Part shown: positions 31,662-40,987 of the stretch, one piece after another
Layout of the letters: every line of letters begins with the position of its first letter
Position numbering within the stretch: the stretch's first letter is position 1
The notes under the pieces: model-generated
What the model was told of the DNA's origin: nothing
The model's database searches: none
What the model saw: only the letters and a program-made list of their open reading frames with translations
Position numbers and translations under genes: made by a program
Assembly (NCBI GenBank): GCA_036873135.1
Contig: JAPTYO010000007.1
Coordinates: 59,940,383 to 60,004,382, forward strand
Source: Clarkia xantiana subsp. parviflora
Taxonomy: Eukaryota; Streptophyta; Magnoliopsida; Myrtales; Onagraceae
DNA length: 64,000 nucleotides
Direction: 5' to 3'

Positions 31662-32526
31662 AATCCAATTCGGTATGGTCTTTAGTTGATTTACTTGCTA
31701 ACCTCATGGACATAGGGTCTAAGTGGGTTATGAAACTGAAACTCACTGCTGATGGAAATGTCGAGCGATACAAAGCTCGACTAGTTGCGAAAGGATACAC
31801 CCATCTTCACGAAGTGGACTTTGATGAAACATACTCACCGACTGTGCGGTACACCACAGTTAGGGCAATCCTAGCCATGGTCACATGCCTCGATCTAGAG
31901 CTGCACCAAATGGAGGTTAAGACTGCATTCCAACACGGAAATCTGGAGGAAGAGATCTATTTGGAGCAACCAGAGGGTTTCATTACTCCTAGTAACAAAC
32001 GTAAAGTTTGTAAACTCCAAAGATCTATTTACGGTCTTAAACAATCGTCTCGGCAATGGTACTGCATGTTCCATGAGGAAATCATTGGAAACAGATTCGT
32101 AAGTCCACCACAGGAGGAGTGTTTCTCCTTGCTAATGCTGCCATTTTATGAAAGAGCAAGAAGCAATCCTGTGTCGCGCTGTCTACGATGGAATCGGAAT
32201 TCGTTCCCCACTCCAAAAAAGCACAAGAAGCGGTCTGGCTGAAAAGTCTTCTTATGGCGCATCTTGGTGACGATGTCGGGAGTAAACCTGTGAAGGTGTT
32301 CTCTGACAGTCACGCAGCCATTGCGGCAGTAAAGAATCCAAAGTACCATAATAGGACTAAACACATTGATGTAAAATATAATTATGCTAAATCTATGGAA
32401 GAAGATAATATAATCACTTTAAAATACTCGCCCATTGATGACATGGTGGCGGACCCATTAACTAAACCATTACGCAAGGAGAGATTTGAAAAGCACATTA
32501 AACTGCTTGGATTGCGTAGGGTTTAG
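31625..32526 (+). pseudogene. Copia reverse transcriptase and RNase H, element D, with internal deletion
   Basis: RT shows ERYKARLVAKGYTH, motif A as MEVKTAFQHGN (Glu where Asp is catalytic) and KVCKLQRSIYGLKQSSRQW. It breaks near 32097, before the YVDD/YIDD motif, and joins directly to RNase H sequence whose partner in E lies near 46768. So about 0.6 kb of pol coding sequence (E minus its hAT insert) is missing. RNase H then shows FSDSHAAIAAVKNPKYHNR and ends LLGLRRV followed by a stop. Both the substitution and the deletion rule out activity. Confidence 0.85.
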
Positions 32527-32622
32527 AATTGGGCGTGTGTTTGTGATAACATTTTGATAAATTGAAAGTTACATTTTTGATTAATGAGAGAACTGCAATT
32601 TGAGTTTATGATTCATTGAAGT

Positions 32623-33280
32623 TGTTGGATCACGGTGGAACTCCGGTACGGTCTTGACGGCGATCCGAGCTCCTTTGCTCCACGTAATCCTGCAAGAGGG
32701 GATAGACCGGGCGGTGACCCAGAATCCCTCTCTGATGCTTAAATGAGTATCTTGTATGAACTGGCAAGCAGCAATCTCAAAGTGTGTAGTCGTAAAAACG
32801 TAATGTGATCTGAGGTAACCTCTGCCCTTTTATAGGCGGAGAGGTACCTCAGTTACCTGGTGAACCGTTGGGGTGGTTAGCCCATATTCCGCATATCGCG
32901 GGCACGATCCCGCCTATCTAGGCCATGATCTCGCATATCTCGGCCACGCCCCGCGTATCTCGGCCTCAACCTCTGATAGCAAGTCCCGACCAATATCAGG
33001 GACTCCATAGTTATCTCATTGTGTCACCGCTCGGGGCCCCTCGTCATCGTAACAGGGCCAATCATTCTCAGGGATTCATCATCGGGGCCTACTTAAAGGC
33101 ATCTCATCGGGAGCGTCCAGCTCACTTATCGGGACCGACTCTATCGGGACCTTTCATCATCGGGACTCCCTCTGTCGGGACCCTTCGCCTTGGTCTTCTT
33201 GACCTCCTTTTAGGGCCCAGTGGGCCTGTTCACCGTTTCCTCGCCGTTAAAGGGCCTAACGGCCATAGCGAAACCCATCA
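32623..33280 (-). repeat. 3' LTR of element C
   Basis: 658 bp, plus-strand ends TGTTGGATCACGG and AAACCCATCA. TATAAAAG on the minus strand near 32827-32834. Just right of it the minus strand has TTGGGGGCAAA, the polypurine tract. Confidence 0.9.
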
Positions 33281-33661
33281 TTTGCCCCCAAGACATGAGG
33301 GACTTACAGTTCGTCGTGTCTTTCAACTCTCGACCTCCCGACATCGGAGTCGGGGACCTTTCCCTTGATACAGTCACTTGATAAAAATCTTCTCGTTTAC
33401 GTTTCCTCGATGCCTTGAGGATAACCACCAAATCCGAGAAGACTCCTCGGTTCCCCAGCCATTAAATGCAGCAGATAACGAAGCGACGTCTTTGGCACCC
33501 GTGCCTGATTTTTCGCCTGCTTTTTCTGAAAAAAGTGCTTTTCAGGCCGTTTCATCATTACACCCGTTGCCATTCTGCACGTTTCATCTCAACGACTCAG
33601 ATCAAAACGCTTCGACTTTGACGATTCAGATCAGAACGTCCTTTCGACTGTCCTCTTCGCC

Positions 33662-33668
33662 TATAAAA
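33662..33668 (+). promoter_or_regulatory. Candidate TATA box of the antisense ORF of element C
   Basis: TATAAAA about 170 bp upstream of the proposed ATG at 33840, on the strand opposite to the element's own transcript. The distance fits a short 5' leader. Confidence 0.55.
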
Positions 33669-33839
33669 CCCGAGCCCTGGGCACAGTTTCCCTTTTACCG
33701 TTTCTGAAATTCCAAAAGCTCTCTGCAACTTTGAGAACCCAAGCTCTGCGATTTCGAAGACTCAAGTGCTCCTCCAGCCTCCTGCTCTCCGAACAAATTT
33801 CCGACAACGTCAAGTTCATCCTTCCTACCTCAAGTCATC

Positions 33840-36561
33840 ATGTCTGGTAAGGAGTTCTTCCTTGTTACTCGTGTGTCTTTTCCTTCATCTTCGCTTAGTT
33901 TGTTTGCAATTTTCCGAAAAACCCAATGTGCCTTTCCTTGCCATGGCTGATTTCAGACAGTGGGTCCAGTTCCGAAGGGAGAAAGCCCTTCAATTTCGAC
34001 TATGCACTCAACGAGATTTCCAGCACTGCTTACGATGCAGCTCTCCGGGAGGGATGCATCACCTCTACCTGGGAACCTCGTTTCCCATATCCTTGGCCCC
34101 GCCTTTCGAGTAACCTTGAGGTTACTCGTCCCCGGAAAGGGGAGGTGTTTGTCTCTACGGGGCAAATATCAGCGGGGATTAGATTCCCCTTCTGTGGCAA
34201 CCTGGTCGAGATGTGCCAACACTACAAGACGCATCCGACCACTTTCTCTCCTCACGCCATCCGCCTATGGAACGCCTTCCAGGTCCTCTGCTTCCGACAG
34301 AAGTGGGTTTACAGCCTCAAGCTCTTCAGAACCTTCTACGGGCTGAAGTGCAACGAGGCGGGGGTCTGTGCCTTCTACCCCCGTATGCCGAAGTGGAACA
34401 AGACGCAACTCGCGTTGTGCAGCTGGACCAGTGACACCTGGAAGGTTGTCAAGGGTCGGGGACTCCTGGTCGACACGGGGTCCGATAACAGTGGGTGGAA
34501 GAGGAGCTACTTCTTCATCCAGAACTCCTCGATCCCGTGGCTCCGATGGAAGGTGGAAGCGAACTCTCCTCCCGCTTACCATACCTATTCTGATGAAGAC
34601 TTCCAGACCCTTCATCTCATCCAGCTCTACCGATGGGGGGAGTCCTATACTCCCCTTGATGCCAATTCTCTCGTGGAGCGGGACCTGGTGAATGCCGGGA
34701 TCTGACTCCTCGACATAGTCTCCGGGGGTCAACTCTTCGACGGCCCCTCCAATATGGTTTCTTGGGTAACGTCTCTAACCTCTGTTTTTTACTGTTTGCA
34801 GCTAAGAAGGTATCCGTGCTGACCAATCTGATCCTTAAGCAGGGGGAGACCGATGTTGTCCGCCCTACGCGGAAGAGGAAGTCAGCCAAGAAGGCTGCTG
34901 CTCCATCGGGCTCTCCTTCCGCGGAGAGGCCAAAGCGGAGCCGCGTGGAGGTGGACAAACTCTTCGACGTCCAGACCGCTGAAGAAGGTAAAAAGCTCCG
35001 CCTCGCTATTAAATCGTACAGGAAGCTAGTTCCCAAGGAGTTGGTCCCTTCGACCATGGAGGCCCGCATCGCCGATGTCAAACGTGTCCTCCGAGGGGAA
35101 ACTCCTCGTGTCCTGAAGGCGGGCTACTACAACTACCGCGGGAAGTACCAATATGTTTCTCAGCCCATCGTTTGGTGTAGGGGCCCTAACGAACTTCCTG
35201 ATTATGTTTCTGAAGCCTCCTCTCGTCCTCTAGGTGCAGGTCACTCGGGAGCTCCGTCGGGTGCTGGAGCTTCAGCAGGTGCACCACCTTCAGCAGGGGC
35301 GCTTCCTTCAGCAGGGGCACCACTTTTCTCTGGTGGAGAGACCCCGACCGGCGATCAATTTCGTCGGGTGGAGAGCCTGGACTCCTCCGAGGAGACTGAG
35401 GGTGGTCCTTATCCATCGTCGGAGGACGGGGCAGTCCCCACTGAAACCAACCTCTAAGGGGCTGCCCCCCTCGCCTTCTTCACAACAGCGACAGCCGTCG
35501 CCCATCCATGATTTCACTCCTTCCCCAGCCCGGGGCGAGTCGGAGGCACGCCCCTCCACGACTCAAGTCGGCCCTTCTCCTCTCCCCCTAGATGGGAGTT
35601 TTTACAAGGTCCTGGACCCCGCACAGAAGGATGCTCCCTGGACCCCAATCCAAACGCTGCAAGGGGTTCAGCTCCGACAGGGGGACACGTACCCCGAGCT
35701 GGCTACGCATCTGCTAGCAGGCTCAATCCTGCCCACCATGAGGTATCCGATTTCCTTGGATCGGGAGGACATCCGCCGGGATGTTCAAGAGATGTCCATG
35801 CGTCGGATAGAGGTAAGACTTTCACTTTTCCCTCCTTCATCATTAAGACTGGCTGCTCATCTGCTAACACTTCTCTCCCTTCCTTCGCAGGAGATGGGGG
35901 ACATCAACCGTTTCGAGGGTACATTTTCTCCTTCGAGGAGGCCCTGGAGCAGGAGCGGGCAAAGGGGGCTCCTGCGGTCATAGCCAAGCTCGAGGAGGAT
36001 CTCGCGGCCTCCGAGTCTTCGCGAAAACTGGCCAAGGAGCAGGCCATCCTCGACCGAAAGACTCGGGACCTCCAAAAGCAGGTTCGTGACTTCGAGGGGC
36101 TCCTGAAGCGGGAGCGACGGGTTGCTGAGGACAAGCTTGTCCTTGAAAAGAAGGCTCTAGAGGAGCAAATCGTTGGGGTTCCTGCGCAGTTGGTCGCGGC
36201 CGAGACCAAGGGCCGGGAGGATTATCGGAGGTCCGAGGACTTCCAAGCTGATGCAGTGAAGTTCTGCAGCGCGGAGGTGGAGAACACCCTCTTCAACGCA
36301 GTCGAGGAACTCCACCTGGAGTATGGCGACGCCATCAACTTCGACAAGTCTCCGTCTCTCGCTCCCTTCGCGAAGAAATACTTTGCCCTCTCGGAGGAGA
36401 GTGATGAGGGGAGCGCCCCCACGGTTGTTGAAGACATGGCGGAGCCTCCAAGTGCCGACGCCCCGATAATCGACCCTCCAGCAGCTGAACCTGTGGAGCC
36501 TTCTGCCACAGACCTTGTGGACCCTGGTCCCGCTGATGCCGCCGACAAGGACCAAGCCTGA
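33840..36561 (+). pseudogene. Antisense extra ORF of element C, spliced, Transposase_28 ('putative gypsy type transposon') family, frames disturbed
   Basis: Best model: exon 1 33840-33846 (ATGTCTG before GTAAGG), exon 2 from 33957 (after TTTCAG) to about 34700, exon 3 34802-35812 (between TTTGCAG and GTAAGA), exon 4 35891-36561. Exon 2 encodes FPFCGNLVEMCQHY, AIRLWNAFQVLCFRQ, LFRTFYGLKC and GWKRSYFFIQNSSIPW, the pattern of the plant Transposase_28 family. Exon 3 has a basic RKRKSAKKAA stretch and Ala/Gly/Pro-rich repeats. Exon 4 encodes a coiled coil (LEEDLAASESSRKLAKEQA) and an acidic tail. Function unknown. No good phase-1 donor is seen before the TGA at 34703, and the coding frame shifts near 35440 and again in exon 4, so this copy is probably damaged. 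Confidence 0.65.
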
Positions 36562-36689
36562 ACGCTTTATCTTTAGAGTCCTTGTATTTTTCCTCATTTT
36601 TGTAATCCTCGGGCCTTTGAGCCCTCATGAATATTAGACTATCTTAGTTCCGATTTTCCATTGCACTTCTCAGAGCGACTTAACTATAC

Positions 36690-37100
36690 TTACTTAAGGT
36701 GAAACCTCGACACTTAAGATATTTTCACACATCACTTAAGACGATTTAATTTCGTGCACCACTTAAGGCGACTTAATCTCGTGCATCACTTAAGACGACT
36801 TAATCTCGTGCATCACTTAAGACGACTTAATCTCGTGCATCACTTAAGACGACTTAATCTCGTGCATCACTTAAGACGACTTTTAAACAACACCAAGAAT
36901 AAATCTAAGAATAATCTGATCGGAAGCAACCTCTTTATTCATTCATGGCACAAAACTTGCTTACATCGAATCAAACGATAAATAACATACACCACTTAAG
37001 GCGATTTTACATCGGGCACCACTTAAGGCGACTTTTCATCGGGCACCACTTAAGGCGGCTTTTCATCGGGCACCACTTAAGGCGACTTTTCATCAAGCAT
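36690..37100. repeat. 27-bp tandem repeats in the 3' UTR of element C, two subarrays
   Basis: First subarray (about 36730-36885): CACTTAAG(A/G)CGACTTAATC plus TCGTGCAT in 27-bp steps, about six copies. Second subarray (about 36990-37095): CACCACTTAAGGCGACTTTT plus CATCGGG, also 27 bp, four copies. Both come from one ancestral unit. Unique sequence of about 100 bp separates them. They lie between integrase and the antisense ORF. Confidence 0.9.
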
Positions 37101-37587
37101 GACATTTCTTCAAGTGTTCGCCACTAAAAGAATGCTTCAATATTCTGCCATCAAGGTCTTCCAACTTGTACGCATTCGGAGTTGGCATCCCCACGACCTT
37201 GTAAGGTCCTTCCCATTTTGGTGACATCTTGTTGATTCGATCCAAAAGGGTAATTTCGTTCTGACGCCAAACCAGCTCCCCGAAGAAGAATTTTCGGGAC
37301 TTAACTCGCTGATTGTAATACCTGGTCGTCGCCAAACGCATTCGAGCCTGGACTTCATCGGCTTCCCGCCTCTTCTCTTCGAGCAAGTCCAAATCCATAC
37401 GTCTCATTTCATCATTCGTCAAAATCTCGTAATATCTCATCCGATGGGACGCCACAGCTACCTCCACGGGAGCAACAGCCTCCGTGCCATAAACAAGGCC
37501 AAACGGAGTCTCCCCAGTTGATCGTTTGGGTGTCGTTCTAACAGCCCAAAGCACGTTTTCCAGCTCGTTCAGCCATTTTCCCTTCAA
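37093..37587 (-). pseudogene. Integrase C-terminal fragment, element C
   Basis: The 164-residue frame starts inside the integrase core with ENVLWAVRTTPKRSTGETPF and ends in the C-terminal domain with SPKWEGPYKVVGMPTPNAYK. It closely parallels 1298-771 in element A. Zinc-binding domain and all catalytic acids except possibly the last are absent. It begins at a deletion junction with gag near 37590. Confidence 0.88.
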
Positions 37588-37760
37588 AGCATCTTCGGGG
37601 ACTTCGTTGTGCCCCCCTGTCTGGGAGACCTCAGCAGGGAGATTCTGGTCTCAGCACGCTCCGGTGGTGAATTCAGAGTCGTCCCAGCAGGATGACGAGA
37701 ACCACCAGATTGTCCTTGTCTTCTTTGTTTGCCAGCCGCCATTGAACGAGTAGAAGTCAT
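37584..37760 (-). pseudogene. Gag N-terminal remnant, element C
   Basis: Starts at an ATG 21 bases after the primer site and encodes about 58 residues, opening MTSTRSMAAGKQRRQGQSGG, basic and Ser/Pro-rich like the N-termini of Tat gag. It ends in a stop formed at the junction to integrase sequence, which lies in another frame. Confidence 0.7.
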
Positions 37761-37780
37761 ATTAGCTTTTTGTCACGTTT

Positions 37781-37796
37781 CCCACAGACGGCGCCA
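37781..37796 (-). other. Primer-binding site of element C
   Basis: Minus-strand TGGCGCCGTCTGTGGG one base inside the 5' LTR end. Confidence 0.8.
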
Positions 37797-37797
37797 A

Positions 37798-38495
37798 TGT
37801 TGGATCACGGTGGAACTCCGGTACGGTCTTGACGGCGATCCGAGCTCCTTTGCTCCACGTAATCCTGCAAGAGGGGATAGACCGGGCGGTGACTCAGAAT
37901 TCCTCTCCGATGCTTAAATGAGTATCTTGTATGAACTGGCAAGCAGCAATCTCAAAGTGTGTAGTCGTAAAAACGTAATGTGATCTGAGGTAACCTCTGC
38001 CCTTTTATAGGCGGAGAGGTACCTCAGTTACCTGGTGAACCGTTGGGGTGGTTAGCCCATATTCCGCGTATCGCGGGCACGATCCCGCCTATCTAGGCCA
38101 TGATCTCTCTTATCTCGGCCAAGACCCGCGTATCTCGGCCACGCTCCGCGTATCTCAGCCACGCCCTGCGTATCTCGGCCTCAACCTCTGATAGCAAGTC
38201 CCAACCAATATCGGGGACTCCAGAGTTATCTCATTGTGTCACCGCTCGGGGCCCCTCGTCATCGTGACAGGGCCAATCATTCTCAGGGATTCATCATCGG
38301 GGCCTACTTAAAGGCATCTCATCGGGAGCGTCCAGCTCACTTATCGAGACCGACTCTATCGGGACCTTTCATCATCGGGACTCCCTCTGTCGGGACCCTT
38401 CGCCTTGGTCTTCTTGACCTCCTTTTAGGGCCCAGTGGGCCTGTTCACCGTTTCCTCGCCGTTAAAGGGCCTAACGGCCATAGCGAAACTCATCA
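37798..38495 (-). repeat. 5' LTR of element C
   Basis: 698 bp, TATAAAAG on the minus strand near 38003-38009. It is 40 bp longer than the 3' copy because of two extra units of a 20-21 bp repeat, CGCGTATCTCGGCCACGC, at about 38100-38180. Confidence 0.9.
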
Positions 38496-39312
38496 GACAT
38501 GATCTTCGTTTTGCACTTCGCCGGTGATGAACTATGTTCGTCAATTAACCACATTCTGGGCCAGATGAAAGTATGCGATAGCATCATTGACATATCCCAT
38601 GCCTGATATTGTTCGGGTATGCTATCGACGCGTGTTTCATACTACGCGTGCCACGTTCGACCGTGGGGTCATGCTCGGTTGTGCTAGATAGAATCTTCGC
38701 GATTCGAACGGGCGCAAACTTCTTCACCTTGAGCGTGTGATTGATCTCGGGAGCCTTATCAAGAGGCGCCTGAAGTATCCTCATGGACTCAGAACTCATA
38801 TCTAAGATCAGGCTCAATGTTCGCCTCCTGGCGTACGAGCGTAGTGCTGAAGAAAAAAGCCAAGTGACCACGACCATGGAAACTGGTTGGGTCTGACTAA
38901 GGGTATGAGCGATGGGGATGGTCAAGTTCACCTGTAATTCAACGAATCCTGTATTCACTAGGTGGCCACCAACCGGATATTAGTTGAAGGTTGTGAATAC
39001 TTGTACGGATGCCCTGGAGAAGTATTCCTATGTGGAAGACTGGGCAATTGGAGAATTAACAGTTGACCTAGGATACAACGCAATATAAATTGATGTTTTT
39101 AACAGGTTGATTTGAGATAGGGAATCAACGTTCCGCGGGGGCTACAACACTCCTAACAGATGAGTAGCACGATGCCCGTCGTATCCGTCGGTCGCACGGA
39201 AAACCTCGTATGAACTATTCGGAAGCAGGGGCAGAATCGGAAGAGTGGAATGTTGATGCGATTTGTACAACAATACATTAACAGGCACCCTCCCATTCCG
39301 GCGAGCGGGAGC
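38496..39312 (+). other. 3' UTR of Copia element D
   Basis: Noncoding. GACATGATC and CACATTCTGGGC blocks match the 3' region of E (47503-47580), and GGTATGCTATCGACGCG matches 52885-52902, on the far side of F. Ends in the purine-rich GGCGAGCGGGAGC before the LTR. About 200 bp present in E between the RNase H stop and GACATGATC are missing at the insertion site of C. Confidence 0.65.
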
Positions 39313-39916
39313 TGTTAGCATATGGTGACTCGGCGCCGTAATTGGTAGCCCATTAATATGTATAGGTAACCTAAGAAATTGGGTTAATGTCACATTAGGG
39401 AAATTGGGTTTGAGCCAAGTCCCAATTTTCATGAGAGACCCAAAATTTGGGCCTCCCTAACACATATAGGTCGGCCGAATATTGCATGGGGCAAAGTGAA
39501 CTTTTTGTCCATTTTGCTCCTCATATAAATAAGGGGTGTTAGGGTTTTATTTGGGGTAATTTTCACAATTCTTCCTAAGTGGTGATTTGAGAGAAAAACC
39601 TTTCTCCCCTTGAGAACAAGTTTCGGCCGAATCCACCTTCCCCAAAGGGTGTGCCAATTTTCTTAGAGCAAAACACTCCAGAGATCCGTCCCTGCCAAGA
39701 ATCGATCAGAGGCTTTGCTGTGGAGCTAATACCACGTAGGTCTTCTCTAACAAGAATCCCTACGGATTCCGTTCGGTGAATCGTGGATTGTCTCAGCAAG
39801 ATCCTTGGGACTATGGAAAAGGTTTAAGGTATGTGCACATCTTCCGCTGCGTAATTATGATTACTAGCATGTACCTTGTTTTATGTTTCCGTAGTAATCA
39901 ACCTTGTAATCCAACA
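39313..39916 (+). repeat. 3' LTR of Copia composite D
   Basis: 604 bp, TGTTAGCATATGG to ATCCAACA, TATA box TATAAATA at 39524-39531. No primer site follows; at 39917 it abuts an inverted Copia leader. Flanks GGAGC and GTTAA are not a target duplication. Confidence 0.85.
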
Positions 39917-40213
39917 GTTAATTCCCCTACGGTTCGGCTGAAAACACATATTAGAAATAAGTGGTCAAATTTCAAGATCACATTTTTTTTAATAAGATCT
40001 ACAATGCAATGTTTGAATTTGATAAAAATCAAATTTTTCTTGAAGATCATGAACATCAAATTTTACTAAGAACATCACGAAAATTTCGGCACTTACAATT
40101 ATAAAAATCGGAAATTTTAAATTTTCATTCTTTAAAATTTCGGCCAACACATGTAAAAATTAAGAATATCAATTTATCAAAATCATGAACTCCTAACACA
40201 GGCTCTGATACCA
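39917..40213 (-). other. Copia leader and primer site, inverted, start of E
   Basis: Minus-strand TGGTATCAGAGCC (from 40213) is the initiator-Met primer site. The AT-rich leader shares long blocks with 10480-10780, such as TTCTTGAAGATCATGAACAT on the plus strand. It ends abruptly at the LTR of D. Confidence 0.75.
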
Positions 40214-40214
40214 C

Positions 40215-40809
40215 AGTTTGATTACGGGGCTAAATACTACGGAAACATAAACTAGGTAGATGCTAGTAATCAGAATTACGCAGCAGAAGGCACATACCTT
40301 AAACCTTTTCCGTAGTCCCAAGATCTTGCTGAGGGAGTTCTCGATCCACCGGACGGAACCTGTAGAGATTCTTTTTAAGGAAGCCCCACGCGGTATAGTC
40401 TCCACAGCAAAGCCTCTAATCGATTCTTGGTAGGGACAGATTTCCAGAGTGTTTTCCTCAATGCAAATTGGCACACCCTTGGTGCTGTGTAGGTTCGGCC
40501 AAAACTAGTATTTAGGGAGGAAGGGTTTTTCTCTCAAATCACCACCAAGGAGGAATTGTGAATTACCTTAATAAAACCCCTAACACTCCCTATTTGTAGG
40601 AGGAGCAAAGTGGACAAAAGTCCACTTTGCCCATACACAAGTTTCGGCCGGCCTATGTAGTATAACGGAGGCCCAATTTTGGGCCTCTCATGTCAATTGG
40701 GATTTGGGTTAAGCCCAATTTCCCTAATGTGACATTTACCCAATTTCTTAGGTAACATATACATATTAATGGGCTTCCATTTACGGCGCCCAATCACCAT
40801 ATGCTAACA
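40215..40809 (-). repeat. Copia LTR, inverted, at the start of composite E
   Basis: 595 bp, minus-strand TGTTAGCATATGGTGATTGG to AATCAAACT; the last bases are altered from the family AACA end. Together with 39313-39916 it forms an inverted LTR pair around a 298-bp spacer. Confidence 0.85.
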
Positions 40810-40940
40810 TTTACGAATATAGATATATTTGTTATTAATTTATTGCCTAGAGATTGAGAAAATATATTGTTGATAGATTTATAACCCTAATATAGAATCA
40901 AGACAATTTAGTAAATATATATATATTTTATTGATATGGT

Positions 40941-40987
<47 letters not shown>

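Larger units (their letters stand above)
32623..38495 (-). mobile_element. Element C: Tat-type Gypsy deletion derivative keeping an antisense ORF, nested in D
   Basis: Direct minus-oriented LTRs at 37798-38495 (5') and 32623-33280 (3'). Minus-strand order: 5' LTR, primer site, about 58 codons of gag, then abruptly the C-terminal end of integrase, a 27-bp tandem-repeat 3' UTR, an ORF on the opposite strand, polypurine tract, 3' LTR. More than 4 kb of gag-pol is deleted. Antisense extra ORFs between integrase and 3' LTR are established for Tat-lineage elements such as Grande. The LTRs differ by about ten bases and one two-unit indel by eye, so insertion is fairly recent. A matching 5-bp target duplication is not seen (GAAGT left, GACAT right). 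Confidence 0.88.
10164..39916 (+). mobile_element. Composite Copia element D, split by insertions H and C
   Basis: D is read in pieces: an inverted leader and LTR (10164-11397), a 1.3-kb noncoding tract and a gag-like piece (11398-12994), then H (12995-29737), degenerate pol (29743-32526), C (32623-38495), 3' UTR (38496-39312) and a plus-strand LTR (39313-39916). The GTGGA target duplication around H proves that 12994 and 29743 were once contiguous, and alignment with composite E supports the same order. The 5' LTR points the wrong way. D is old: stops, frameshifts and a deletion within RT/RNase H. Confidence 0.75.
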
